Source of the DNA: Allobosea sp. Tri-44
Lineage (GTDB): Bacteria > Pseudomonadota > Alphaproteobacteria > Rhizobiales > Beijerinckiaceae
Direction of reading: 5' to 3'
DNA: 64,000 nucleotides
NCBI RefSeq assembly: GCF_004123845.1
Contig: NZ_NBDP01000007.1
Span: forward strand, 1-64,000
Below, one piece after another: positions 52,684 through 61,479 of the stretch (positions within the stretch are counted from its first letter, which is position 1; each line of letters starts with the position of its first letter). The position numbers and the translations under genes are program-made. The notes beneath the pieces were generated by a model that saw nothing but the letters and a program-made list of their open reading frames with translations, did not search any database and was not told the DNA's origin.

Positions 52684-55044
52684 ATGGCGGGAGTGCCGAA
52701 CCGGTTGCGCAGCGCCAGCGCAGATAGGGCGATCGCGGAACAGCCGGCCGGGCACGACGGCCGGAGCGCGGTCGACCTTGCCGACTATCGCCTGCTCGTC
52801 TCTTCGCTGTTCTCCTCGCCGGGTTCGATCATCCCCGGCGGCATCGCCGGCATCCTCACGCCATTCCTGTGCTGGATCTCCACCGGGGCCGAGTTGTTCA
52901 TGACGCTGACGCTTGGCGTCGCGCTGGTCGTCGTCATGCGAATTATCACGGTGGTCCGCTATCGCCGGCTCGACCATTCCGAGGACACGCTCGCGCAGAC
53001 CCGGCGCTGGGATCGGGAGTATTTCTTGGGCGCGACCGTGTTCAGCGCGGTCCTGGGATTCAGCTGCTATGTAGCGCTGGCCTGGACCGACGATCCCGCC
53101 GCCCATATCACCTCGGTATCCTCGACGATCGCGCTCGCCTCCGGCTATGTCGCGCGCAATGCCGGACGGCCGAAATTTGTCGCCGTCCAGCTCCTGACCT
53201 TTTGCGTCCCGATGGCGATCGGGCTGATTCAGGCGCAAAATCCGTACTATCAGTATATCGGCTACTTCGCTTTCCTCTATGTCGGCGCCAATATCGCGAT
53301 CACCAACTCGCTGCACCGCAACCTGCTGGCATTGAGCGACGCGACCAAGCAATCCAAGGCGCTGGCGACCGCACTGCGCTCGCAGAACCTGACGCTCGAC
53401 GCCGCGCTCAACACCATGATCCACGGCCTGGCGATGTTCGACCGCAAGCTCGATCTTGCGGTCTCGAACGCGCCGCATGCCGCTCTCTACGGGGTTCCCG
53501 AGACACTGGCGCTGCCGGGCACGCCGATCACCGCGATCGCCCGTTTCCTGGTCGAGCGGCAGGTGATGACGCCGGAGCAGGTGCGCGACATCAAGGCGGC
53601 CCTCGACGGCGTCCGGACGACGCAGCAGGCGGCCATCTACGAGCTGCAGTCGCGCAACGGCCGGATGCTCGTCGTCACCATCGCGCCCGCGGCCGAAGGC
53701 GGCGTTTTGATGCTGACCGAGGATGCGACGGAGCGGAAGGCGACCGAGGCGCGGATCGAGCAGATGGCGCGCTTCGACGAATTGACCGGGCTCGCCAACC
53801 GCTTCGAGTTCAACACACACTTGGCCGACGCTTTCCGTCGGCAGGAGCGAACCGGCGAGACCTTCGCGCTGCTCTATATCGATCTCGACGGCTTCAAGCA
53901 GGTCAACGACAATCTCGGCCATGACATCGGCGACCGGGTCCTGATCCAGACCGCCGCGCGCCTGAAGAGCACGATCCGCCACAACGACCTGCTGGCGCGC
54001 TTCGGCGGCGACGAATTCGTGCTGATCCTGCCGGCGACCGATATCGCGACGGTCCGGATGATCGCGCAGCGCATGATCGAGACGATGGATCGGGCCTTCG
54101 AGCTCGACACCAAGACCGTCTACGTCACCGCCAGCATCGGCATCGCGCTCGCGCCCACCGACGGCGCAACGCCCGCTGACCTGCTCCGCCATGCCGACAC
54201 GGCGCTCTACAAGGCGAAGGCAGCCGGCCGCAACACCGCGACCTTCTTCGACCCGGCCATGGCGGAAGAAATGCTCGAGCGCCACGAGATCGAGGTCGAT
54301 CTACGCCTGGCCAGCGCCGAGGGCGCGCTCGAGCTGTACTACCAGCCGATCATCGACCTGCGCACGCAGGAGATCGTGACGCGCGAGGCGCTGATGCGCT
54401 GGCGGCACCCGACGCGCGGCATGGTGCCGCCCGGCGTGTTCATCCCGATCGCCGAACAGTCCGGCCTGATCGCCGGCATGGGCGACTGGGCGATCCGGCA
54501 GGCCTGCCGCGATGCGGCAAAATGGCCCGACGGTGTCGGTGTTTCCGTCAATATCTCGCCGCTTCAGTTCCGTGAGCCTCGTCGCATCGTCGAAACCGTC
54601 AAGAATGCGCTGCTGCTTGCCCATCTGGCGCCTGGTCGTCTGACGCTCGAGGTGACGGAATCGCTGCTGATCGAGGACAACAAGACGACGCTCGAGGTCA
54701 TCAACGAATTGCGTGGGATCGGGGTGAAGTTCGCGCTCGACGATTTCGGGACGGGCTATTCCTCCCTCGCCTATCTCTCAACCTACCCGTTCTCGCAGGT
54801 GAAGATCGACCAGAGCTTCAGCCGCGACGTCAACAGCGACGAGGCCTCGAAGGCGGTGATCGAGGCGGTGTGCCAGCTCGCCCGGCGCCTGTCGATGAAC
54901 GTGGTCGTCGAAGGCATCGAGACGGAAGCGCAGCGCATGGCGGTGCAATTGCTCGGTGCCCAGCGGGCGCAAGGCTATCTGTTCGGCCGGCCGCAGCCGG
55001 TATCGGAGTTCGGCAAGGGCGACGAACCGCGCAAGATCGCCTGA
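52684..55044 (+). CDS. membrane PAS-GGDEF-EAL cyclic di-GMP enzyme
   Basis: A 786-aa inner-membrane protein. About six helices span residues 45-215. A PAS-like domain (about 237-360; TMIHGLAMFDRKLDLAVSN, then MLTEDATERKATEARIEQ) leads to GGDEF (about 440) with a canonical inhibitory RHND site ten residues before. The EAL domain is intact: REALMRWRHP (about 566), NISPLQFRE, LEVTESLLIED, FALDDFGTGYSSL, VKIDQSF and VVEGIETEAQ. Both cyclase and phosphodiesterase activities are possible. ATG 52684 follows AGGAG; GTG 52621 is an alternative. It follows the RpfF-like gene by 163 bp containing a GC hairpin (52533-52549), so it may have its own promoter. Confidence 0.92.
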   Translation: MAGVPNRLRSASADRAIAEQPAGHDGRSAVDLADYRLLVSSLFSSPGSIIPGGIAGILTPFLCWISTGAELFMTLTLGVALVVVMRIITVVRYRRLDHSEDTLAQTRRWDREYFLGATVFSAVLGFSCYVALAWTDDPAAHITSVSSTIALASGYVARNAGRPKFVAVQLLTFCVPMAIGLIQAQNPYYQYIGYFAFLYVGANIAITNSLHRNLLALSDATKQSKALATALRSQNLTLDAALNTMIHGLAMFDRKLDLAVSNAPHAALYGVPETLALPGTPITAIARFLVERQVMTPEQVRDIKAALDGVRTTQQAAIYELQSRNGRMLVVTIAPAAEGGVLMLTEDATERKATEARIEQMARFDELTGLANRFEFNTHLADAFRRQERTGETFALLYIDLDGFKQVNDNLGHDIGDRVLIQTAARLKSTIRHNDLLARFGGDEFVLILPATDIATVRMIAQRMIETMDRAFELDTKTVYVTASIGIALAPTDGATPADLLRHADTALYKAKAAGRNTATFFDPAMAEEMLERHEIEVDLRLASAEGALELYYQPIIDLRTQEIVTREALMRWRHPTRGMVPPGVFIPIAEQSGLIAGMGDWAIRQACRDAAKWPDGVGVSVNISPLQFREPRRIVETVKNALLLAHLAPGRLTLEVTESLLIEDNKTTLEVINELRGIGVKFALDDFGTGYSSLAYLSTYPFSQVKIDQSFSRDVNSDEASKAVIEAVCQLARRLSMNVVVEGIETEAQRMAVQLLGAQRAQGYLFGRPQPVSEFGKGDEPRKIA

Positions 55045-55149
55045 GGGCTGGCTCGACCATCGTCCCGCCCGAATTGACTGCTTCCACCCGGTTATCGCAG
55101 CAGCGAGCTTGATTCCGCCGCAACGGCAACGCATCTGCACGAGCAGGCT

Positions 55150-55216
55150 AGAGCAGGATGCGAAAAAGTGGGAACCGGTTTTTCGCATCGATCCTGCTCT
55201 AACCCTTTGATGAGAG
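55150..55216. repeat. 67-bp dispersed palindrome, copy 2
   Basis: Near-identical to 5159-5225 in sequence and orientation: AGAGCAGGAT/ATCCTGCTCT outer arms, GCGAAAAA/TTTTTCGC inner arms and the gatgagag tail, 14 bp upstream of the next start codon. In both copies the tail abuts sequence resembling a ribosome site region. Confidence 0.85.
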
Positions 55217-55229
55217 CCGGAGACGCGGC

Positions 55230-56675
55230 GTGAGCGAAACCGCCAGCCCAGCAGCCAGCAAGGAGCCGCTGACGCCGGATATCTGCGTCATCGGCCATGG
55301 CCTGGGCGGGCTTGCGGTCGCGACGGCCGCCGCGCTGTTCGGCGCCCGGACCGTCCTGGTCCGGCATGACGGGAGCGAGCTTCCGCCGAACGAGGGCGCA
55401 CGCGGCCAGGCTTTGCGCGCCGCGGCCGGGCAAGTGCGGGCCTTCTCAGGCGCCGCGTCCTTCGGGATTGCGGTGGATGCGGACCAAATCGACTATACCG
55501 GCGTTCTAACTCATCTCGACCACGTTGCAGCCAGGTCGGCCATGAACGATTCGGATGAGCGTCTCACCGCCCTGGGCGTCATGGTGCTCAAGGGCGAGGC
55601 GCGCTTCCAGAATCGCCATCAAATCAGCGTCGGCGAGACGGTGGTCAAGGCACGGCGCTTCGTCATCGCCACCGGCGCGCTACCGACGCCCCCCTCGATC
55701 CCGGGGCTCGCCGACTTGCCCTATCTGACCGAGGACAGCATCTTCGAGCTGGCGAAGCGGCCGGACCGGCTGATCGTGCTCGGCGGAACGGCAGCGGCCA
55801 TCGAGCTTGCTCAGGCGATGCGTGCGCTCGGCAGCGACGTCACCCTGATCGCACCGGGCGGCCTGTTGCCGGAAGAGGATCCGGAAGCGGTCGGCGTGCT
55901 CAGGCGCGCTCTGCTCGGGGACGGTGTCACCTTGCATGAAAGCCGTCCGATCCTGCGGGCCGAGAGCCACCGGCAACGGCCACGCCTCGTGCTCGACGGC
56001 GACATCGCCATCGATGGCACACATCTTCTGGTCGCGAGCGGGCGCAAGCCGAACATTGCGGCGCTCGAACTCGACCTTGCGGGCGTTCGCACCGACGACA
56101 CAGGCGTCATCGTCGACGCCTCGCTGCGCACCGCCAACCGCCGCATCTACGCCATCGGCGCTTGCGCCGGCGGCGCGGCCGCCAAGGCGGCCTCCAGTCA
56201 TGCCGCTCAGCATCAGGCCGGACTCGTGCTTCGAAACGCCCTGTTCCGTCAGCCAGTGCGCTTCAGGCCGGAACAGGTACCGCGCACCGTTCACGGCCGG
56301 CCGGGATTGGCGAGCGTCGGCCTGAGCGAGGCGCAGGCACGCGCGCAGGGCGCCATCCGGGTACTGCGCTGGCCCTATGCCGAGAGCGGGCTCGCCCAGG
56401 CAGAGCGGCAGACGGAGGGGCTGATCAAGCTGGTGACCGACCGCAAGGGCACGATCCTCGGCGTCGTCATTGCCGGGGCGCAGGCCGCCGAGCTGATCGC
56501 GCCCTGGGTCCTGGCGGTACAGAAGCGGATGAATGTCCGGGACATGGCCGGGCTCATCGTTCCGTCCCAGAGCCTGTCGGAGATGTCGCAGCGGGCGGCG
56601 CTCTCCTTCCAGGCACCGCTCGCAGCGAAACCGGGTATTCGCCGATTGATCGGCTTTCTGCGGCGTTTCGGATAG
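55230..56675 (+). CDS. pyridine nucleotide-disulfide oxidoreductase homologue lacking the redox disulfide
   Basis: A 481-aa FAD protein with the lipoamide dehydrogenase/mercuric reductase fold. ICVIGHGLGGLAVATAAALF (about 18-37) binds FAD; LIVLGGTAAAIELAQAMRAL (about 181-200) binds NAD(P)H; ANRRIYAIGACAGG replaces the usual GD motif; a dimerisation domain follows (about 350-465). The CxxxxC expected near residue 50 is missing (NEGARGQALRAA there), and the C-terminal His-Glu pair is not evident (VPSQSLSEMSQRAA). It may be an oxidase, quinone reductase or redox sensor instead of a disulfide reductase. GTG start. A histidine kinase follows by 11 bp. Confidence 0.85.
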   Translation: MSETASPAASKEPLTPDICVIGHGLGGLAVATAAALFGARTVLVRHDGSELPPNEGARGQALRAAAGQVRAFSGAASFGIAVDADQIDYTGVLTHLDHVAARSAMNDSDERLTALGVMVLKGEARFQNRHQISVGETVVKARRFVIATGALPTPPSIPGLADLPYLTEDSIFELAKRPDRLIVLGGTAAAIELAQAMRALGSDVTLIAPGGLLPEEDPEAVGVLRRALLGDGVTLHESRPILRAESHRQRPRLVLDGDIAIDGTHLLVASGRKPNIAALELDLAGVRTDDTGVIVDASLRTANRRIYAIGACAGGAAAKAASSHAAQHQAGLVLRNALFRQPVRFRPEQVPRTVHGRPGLASVGLSEAQARAQGAIRVLRWPYAESGLAQAERQTEGLIKLVTDRKGTILGVVIAGAQAAELIAPWVLAVQKRMNVRDMAGLIVPSQSLSEMSQRAALSFQAPLAAKPGIRRLIGFLRRFG

Positions 56676-56686
56676 ACTGGCTCTTG

Positions 56687-58141
56687 ATGTCGCCAAGACG
56701 GTTCGATCCCAATGCCCTGTCGATCAGCGTGCCGCGCGGGCCGACGCAGCTCGGCCTGTCGGCCAAGCTGCTCGTCCTGACCATCCTGTTCGTCATGCTG
56801 GCCGAGGTGCTGATCTATCTGCCCTCGGTCGCGAACTTCAGGCGCAACTGGCTGAACGACCGGCTGGCGGCGGCACAGATCGCCGTGCTCGTGCTCGAAG
56901 GCGCTCCGGCCGAAGGCATGCCCGAGGGCAGTGAGGAGCGGCTCCTGGCCGGTGTCGGTGCCTCTGCCATCGCTGCGCGAGTCGGTGGCGCACGGCGCCT
57001 GCTCAGTCTCGACTCGATGCCGCACGAGGTCGCCAAGACCGTCGACCTGCGCGACCAGAGCTGGATGCAATCGATCGTGGAATCGGTGGCGACGCTGGTC
57101 AGCTCGTCGCATGAGATGCCGATCCGGGTGGTCGGACAGGCGGTCGGCGCCGCCGACTTCGTCGAGATGGTCATCGACGAACGGCCGCTGCGCCGCGCCA
57201 TGCTGAAGTTCTCGGTCAATCTGACGCTGGTTACGCTGGTCATCTCGATCCTGACGGCAGGGCTGGTCTATCTCTCGCTCAACTGGCTGATCGTGCAGCC
57301 GATCCGGCATCTCGCCGCCAATGTGATGGAGTTCGAGCACGACCCGGAGAATCCACGCCGGATCATCGAGCCGACGCTGCGTGCCGACGAGATCGGCGAA
57401 GCGCAGCGGGCGCTGGCGCGCATGCAGGCGACGCTCGCCGACGATCTGCGCGCCAAGAAGCATCTCGCCGAGCTCGGGCTCGCCGTCAGCAAGATCAACC
57501 ACGACCTGCGCAACATGCTGGCCGCGGCGCAACTGATGTCCGACCGGCTGACCGAGACGCGCGATCCGAAGATAAGGCGTTTCGCGCCGAGGCTGATCGC
57601 GACGCTCGGGCGCGCCATCGACTTCTGCCAGGCGACGCTCGCCTATGGCCGGGCGACCGAGGCGAACCCGGCGCTGCGCGACGTGGCGCTGCGCCAGCTC
57701 GTCGCCGAACAGGCCGAACTGCTCGGCCTCGGCGAGAACGGCACGATCGTCTTCGCCAACGAGGTGCCGGCCGAGGTGATCGCGCCCTGCGATCCCGACC
57801 AGATGGCGCGGGTCCTGTCCAATCTGATGCGCAATGCGATCCAGGCGCTCGACAGTATCGCGGAGGCCGGCGAGCGGACGCCGGCACTCAGAATCAGCGC
57901 CGGCCGGCGCCATGAGGAGATCATCCTCCGCATCGCCGACAACGGGCCGGGCGTACCGGCGCGAGCCCGCGACAACCTGTTCCAGGCCTTCCGTGGCTCG
58001 GTCAATCCCGGTGGCACCGGCCTCGGCCTCGCCATCGCCGCCGAGCTGGTGCGGCTGCATGGTGGCATGATCGCGCTCGAGCCATCCGAGACCGGCGCAG
58101 TGTTCACGGTGTCGCTGCCGGCACAGCGCGTATTGGCCTGA
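56687..58141 (+). CDS. membrane sensor histidine kinase
   Basis: A 484-aa kinase. Helix one (about 24-44) and helix two (about 170-195) flank a 125-residue periplasmic domain. A HAMP (about 196-245; VQPIRHLAANVMEFEHDP) leads to the dimerisation helix with the phosphorylated His271 in KINHDLRNMLAAAQL. The ATP-binding domain has an N box (LMRNAIQALDS), DNGPGVPARARD, and GGTGLGLAIAAELVRLHGG. No receiver gene is adjacent, so it is an orphan kinase physically paired with the flavoprotein upstream, with which it is almost certainly co-transcribed. The ATG lies in the frame 56162-58141, whose earlier part is not coding. Confidence 0.93.
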   Translation: MSPRRFDPNALSISVPRGPTQLGLSAKLLVLTILFVMLAEVLIYLPSVANFRRNWLNDRLAAAQIAVLVLEGAPAEGMPEGSEERLLAGVGASAIAARVGGARRLLSLDSMPHEVAKTVDLRDQSWMQSIVESVATLVSSSHEMPIRVVGQAVGAADFVEMVIDERPLRRAMLKFSVNLTLVTLVISILTAGLVYLSLNWLIVQPIRHLAANVMEFEHDPENPRRIIEPTLRADEIGEAQRALARMQATLADDLRAKKHLAELGLAVSKINHDLRNMLAAAQLMSDRLTETRDPKIRRFAPRLIATLGRAIDFCQATLAYGRATEANPALRDVALRQLVAEQAELLGLGENGTIVFANEVPAEVIAPCDPDQMARVLSNLMRNAIQALDSIAEAGERTPALRISAGRRHEEIILRIADNGPGVPARARDNLFQAFRGSVNPGGTGLGLAIAAELVRLHGGMIALEPSETGAVFTVSLPAQRVLA

Positions 58142-58150
58142 ATTTTTTCA

Positions 58151-58239
58151 GCCCTCATCCTGAGGAGCGGGCTTCAGCCCGCGTCTCGAAGGATGCTCCA
58201 GATGGTTCCGGAGCCCCCTGAAGCATCCTTCGAGACGCC
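58151..58239. repeat. dispersed repeat (CTCATCCTGAGGAGC type), truncated copy
   Basis: gccctcatcctgaggagc, a GGGCT/AGCCC mini-stem, then gcgtctcgaaggatg and catccttcgagacgc. It matches 8946-9066 but lacks the closing outer arm. It lies between the converging kinase and repressor genes. Confidence 0.8.
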
Positions 58240-58268
58240 ACGTGGTCAAAGAGCGGCTTCGGCGTTGC

Positions 58269-58895
58269 CTACTGGCTCGCCCAGATCACCCGCGCCATGA
58301 AGGCGATCTCGGTGAGCGCCAGAACGCGGTCGGAATGCTCTGGATTGAGCGAGGCGAGCTCGACCGTCTTCGCCGTTTGACGCCTGAGCTGCTTGGCCAG
58401 CACCTCGCCCTCGACGGTCTTGACCACGACCCGGTCGCCCCGGCGGATCGCGGCGCCGGGCGAGACGATGATGGTGTCACCGTCACGATAGAGCGGCAGC
58501 ATCGAATCGCCGGCGATCTCGAGCGCATAGGCTTTCTCATCCTGCAGGCCGGGAAAGGCGACCTCGTCCCAGCCCGAGCCCAGCGGAAAGCCGCCATCGT
58601 CGAAGAAGCCGCCGGAACCGGCCTGGGCGAAGCCGATCAGCGGAATCGTGCGCGCCGGCGGCGCACCGCGCCGGATCACGTTCATGAACTCGTCGAAGGA
58701 GGCGCCGGTGGCGGCAAGGATCTTGGCGATCGATTCGGTCGAGGGCCAGCGCTCGCGCCCGTCGACGCCGACACGCTTCGAGCGGTTGAAAGTGGTGGCG
58801 TCGAGCCCGGCCTTGCGGGCCAGACCGGACGGGGAGAGGCCGTAGCGCTGGGCGAGCGTATCGATCGCGCTCCAGATCTGGTCATGGGACAGCAT
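58269..58895 (-). CDS. XRE-type repressor with S24 (LexA-like) peptidase domain
   Basis: A 208-aa protein: an N-terminal helix-turn-helix (about 10-65; YGLSPSGLARKAGLDATTFNR) joined to a LexA/CI-type C-terminal domain. Ser131 (IAGDSMLPLYRDGD) and Lys168 (EVLAKQL) have the same 37-residue spacing as LexA Ser119-Lys156, and an Ala92-Gly93 bond (FAQAGSGG) sits where self-cleavage would occur. It therefore looks cleavage-competent. ATG 58895 is used. A dyad at 58950-58967 upstream is a plausible autoregulatory operator. Similar genes are single-copy chromosomal in Rhizobiales; no phage genes are nearby. Confidence 0.88.
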   Translation of the reverse strand: MLSHDQIWSAIDTLAQRYGLSPSGLARKAGLDATTFNRSKRVGVDGRERWPSTESIAKILAATGASFDEFMNVIRRGAPPARTIPLIGFAQAGSGGFFDDGGFPLGSGWDEVAFPGLQDEKAYALEIAGDSMLPLYRDGDTIIVSPGAAIRRGDRVVVKTVEGEVLAKQLRRQTAKTVELASLNPEHSDRVLALTEIAFMARVIWASQ

Positions 58896-58949
58896 CGCGG
58901 AGAGGCCTCTTTCCTGATGGTGCCGACGCGGCGCTAAGCGGGGATCAAT

Positions 58950-58967
58950 ATAGGAAATATCCCCTAT
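58950..58967. promoter_or_regulatory. candidate operator dyad of the S24 repressor
   Basis: ATAGGAAATATCCCCTAT: arms ATAGG and CCTAT around a symmetric ATAT centre, 14 of 18 positions symmetric, 55 bp upstream of the repressor start in an AT-rich stretch. The remainder of 58896-59131 shows nothing else clear. Confidence 0.4.
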
Positions 58968-59131
58968 CCGATAAGAATTCAATCTGATTCACTGTGCTAG
59001 CGGCCACCGATGGCGGTTTTTTTGACCGCAAGTGGCGCTCCGGTATAGGCGAGCCGACATCCAGGCGAAGAAATCCCCGAAGCACCTCGATGCGGCACGG
59101 TTTCCGCTTTTGTCGACGCCCCGCAAGCGAT

Positions 59132-59485
59132 ATGCCCAGCGCCATGCCGCTCATCTACAAGATCTGTACCGAGGCGCTCTGGCGCGAGGCTGAGGCCGCA
59201 GGCCTCTTCCAGGGAGCCCCAATCGACCTCGCCGACGGCTTCATCCACTTCTCCACCGGCGCACAGGTCCGCGAGACTGCGGCCAGGCATTTCGCCGGCC
59301 AGGATGGCTTGCTGCTGATCGCCATCGATGACACCCCACTTGGCGAGGCCCTGCGTTACGAGCCGTCGCGCGGCGGCGCGCTGTTCCCGCACCTTTATGC
59401 CCCGCTCGATCCGAAGCAGACGCGCTGGATCGCGCCGCTGCCGCACGGTGAAGGCGGCCATGTCTTTCCGGAGGATGTCGCGTGA
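59132..59485 (+). CDS. DUF952 family protein
   Basis: A 117-aa protein of the DUF952 family. [40 protein letters not shown] and [12 protein letters not shown] are its conserved segments. A role related to ADP-ribosyl or glutathione-type chemistry has been speculated for the fold; no function is established. I use ATG 59132, with 59144 as an equally good alternative four codons later. Its stop overlaps the pyrD GTG (GTGA); the pair is conserved in Rhizobiales. Confidence 0.88.
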   Translation: MPSAMPLIYKICTEALWREAEAAGLFQGAPIDLADGFIHFSTGAQVRETAARHFAGQDGLLLIAIDDTPLGEALRYEPSRGGALFPHLYAPLDPKQTRWIAPLPHGEGGHVFPEDVA

Positions 59486-60570
59486 TCGGAGCGTTGTTCG
59501 GCCTGGCCCGGCCGCTGATCCACAAGCTCGACGCCGAACAGGCCCACCGGCTGACGGTCGCGGCACTGGCGGCCGCTCCGGCCTTGCGGCCGGCGGCCGA
59601 TCCACCGTCGCTCGCGGTCGAGGCGTTTGGACTGCGCTTTGCCAACCCGGTCGGTCTCGCCGCCGGCTTCGACAAGAACGCCGAGGCGATCGATGGCGCG
59701 CTCGGGCTCGGCTTCGGCTTTGTCGAGATCGGCGGAGTGACGCCGCTGCCGCAGCCGGGCAATCCGCGCCCGCGCGTCTTCCGCCTGCCGGAGGACGAGG
59801 CGGTGATCAACCGCTACGGCCTCAACAGCGAGGGCATGGAGGCGGTCGCGGCAAGGCTTGCGGCGCGCCGGAAGAAGGGCGGCATCGTCGGCGTCAACCT
59901 CGGCGCCAACAAGGATTCGGCCGACCGCAGCGCCGACTATGCGGTGCTGGCGCGCAGGCTCGCGCCGCTCGCCGATTTCCTCACCGTCAATGTCTCCTCG
60001 CCGAACACGCCCGGCCTGCGCGATCTGCAGGCCGAGGACGCGCTCGACGATTTGATCGCGCGCACGCTTGCCGCCCGCGACGAGGCAGCTGCCGGCGGTA
60101 GACCGACGCCGGTGCTGATCAAGATCGCGCCCGACCTCGCCATGCCCGAGCTCGACGGCATGGTCGCGGTCGCCCGCCGCCGCAAGGTCGACGGCATGAT
60201 CGTCTCGAACACGACGATCGCGCGCCCCGACAGCCTGCGCAGCGCGAACAAGGCGGAGACCGGCGGGCTCTCAGGCAAGCCGCTCTTCTCGGCCTCGACG
60301 CGGATCCTTGCCGAGACCTTCCTGCGCGTCGAACGCCAGTTCCCGCTGATCGGCGTGGGCGGCATCGATTCGGCGGAGACCGCCTTCGCCAAGATCCGGG
60401 CCGGGGCGAGCTTGCTGCAGTTCTATTCGGCGATGGTGTTCAAGGGTCCGGGACTGGTCGGCGAGGTCAAGCGCGGGCTCGATATGCAGATGCGCAAGGC
60501 CGGACTGCCGCGGCTCGACGCTCTGGTCGGGCGCGATGCCCAGGCGGTCGCGCGCGGAGAAATGATATGA
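59482..60570 (+). CDS. pyrD: dihydroorotate dehydrogenase (quinone), class 2
   Basis: A 362-aa membrane-associated FMN enzyme oxidising dihydroorotate to orotate with quinone, step four of pyrimidine synthesis. The N-terminal amphipathic region (residues about 1-30, [19 protein letters not shown]) marks class 2. [31 protein letters not shown] (catalytic Ser) and [20 protein letters not shown] are signature segments. GTG start coupled to DUF952. It converges on the Imm50-like gene with 20 bp between. Confidence 0.95.
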   Translation: MIGALFGLARPLIHKLDAEQAHRLTVAALAAAPALRPAADPPSLAVEAFGLRFANPVGLAAGFDKNAEAIDGALGLGFGFVEIGGVTPLPQPGNPRPRVFRLPEDEAVINRYGLNSEGMEAVAARLAARRKKGGIVGVNLGANKDSADRSADYAVLARRLAPLADFLTVNVSSPNTPGLRDLQAEDALDDLIARTLAARDEAAAGGRPTPVLIKIAPDLAMPELDGMVAVARRRKVDGMIVSNTTIARPDSLRSANKAETGGLSGKPLFSASTRILAETFLRVERQFPLIGVGGIDSAETAFAKIRAGASLLQFYSAMVFKGPGLVGEVKRGLDMQMRKAGLPRLDALVGRDAQAVARGEMI

Positions 60571-60590
60571 GCGACCGTCTACGAAGAGGC

Positions 60591-61073
60591 TTAGCTGACG
60601 TCCCGATAGATTGAAGGTTCATCCGGGAGGCCGGGCTTAAACGAGATCGATACCCGTTTCGCCCGAACCACACCGTCCAAACCGAAGCAAGGCTCAAGCT
60701 CAATCTCGATGTCTTCGGGCGACTCCGGAAGCGGATAGTAGTCGCCCCGACCCCGATCGGTTGCCCGTTGCAGCTTCAGACTTCCGATGACGTTCTGATG
60801 GCTGAAACCATCGAGCTGCAAATCCATGATGTCTTCCATCGTGAAGGTCACGACGGCGTGCTTGTCGAGCACGATAAAGCCGTCACGGCCGACCTCATTG
60901 GTCATGACCCAGCCGTGGAGAATTAGAGTGCTCTGACCCGAGCGGCGCAGATTCAAGCCAAGAATCTCCGCGTCATGAAAGTTCGGAACCTGCCCGAACC
61001 AACGAAGAAGCTCCGGACCGCCGGGCACCTCTAGATAGATCTGCGTGTCTGGCTTGCTCGCCATTCTGGCCAT
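60591..61073 (-). CDS. Imm50-like immunity protein, orphan
   Basis: A 160-aa cytoplasmic protein resembling the Imm50 family: FGQVPNFHDAEILGLNL near residue 25 holds the typical W/F-x-HDAE motif, and IMDLQLDGFSHQNVIG and ELEPCFGLDG follow. Imm50 proteins neutralise polymorphic or contact-dependent toxins, but no toxin gene is adjacent. By eye its codons are less GC-rich than the neighbours, suggesting acquisition. ATG 61073 or, three codons later, 61064. It could serve non-kin defence, or the HDAE fold could have been recruited for another purpose. Confidence 0.65.
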   Translation of the reverse strand: MARMASKPDTQIYLEVPGGPELLRWFGQVPNFHDAEILGLNLRRSGQSTLILHGWVMTNEVGRDGFIVLDKHAVVTFTMEDIMDLQLDGFSHQNVIGSLKLQRATDRGRGDYYPLPESPEDIEIELEPCFGLDGVVRAKRVSISFKPGLPDEPSIYRDVS

Positions 61074-61121
61074 CGAAATCTTTGAACGCGAAGTCCGGTC
61101 GAAGGCCGATGAGTGCCCTCG

Positions 61122-61394
61122 CTACCGCTTCGAGGCGAACAGGCGGCTGAGCAGCCAGAGCGGCACGACGACCAGGGCGCCTGCGATCGCCCAGCCGCCG
61201 ACCTCGCGGACCGCGTCGAAGCCGAGATCGGTGATCGAGCGGACGAAGCGCAGCGCCGAGTCGAAGAGGCCGCGCGGCGACAGGCCGAGAAAGGCCATGG
61301 CCGCGCCGACCAGCAGCGAGATGAAGAACAGGCGCACGAGGACGCTGAGGACGGAACCGCCCAGGAAGCGCTCGGTGCCACCGCCATTGGCCAT
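61122..61394 (-). CDS. small membrane protein, DUF6460-like
   Basis: A 90-aa protein with two hydrophobic segments, about 16-38 (VLSVLVRLFFISLLVGAAM) and 66-86 (GWAIAGALVVVPLWLLSRL), joined by LSPRGLFDSALRFVRSITDL. ERFLGGSVLSVLVRLF and GFDAVREVGGW recall DUF6460 of Rhizobiales. The function is unknown. It lies upstream of the Imm50-like gene on the same strand, 48 bp apart. Confidence 0.8.
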   Translation of the reverse strand: MANGGGTERFLGGSVLSVLVRLFFISLLVGAAMAFLGLSPRGLFDSALRFVRSITDLGFDAVREVGGWAIAGALVVVPLWLLSRLFASKR

Positions 61395-61479
61395 GGAAAT
61401 CCCCCTACGGATTGACAGCGGGACAAAACCCGCTCGCGGTTGAACCTGCGCTGAACGCCGCCGTCAACCGCTACGCGTC

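Noticed and set aside
56162..56686. Upstream extension of the histidine kinase frame
   Set aside because: It is an out-of-frame shadow of the flavoprotein gene; the kinase starts at 56687.
58269..58895. Prophage remnant suggested by the CI-like repressor
   Set aside because: No integrase, structural or lysis gene and no att-like repeat are nearby; flanking genes are ordinary chromosomal ones.
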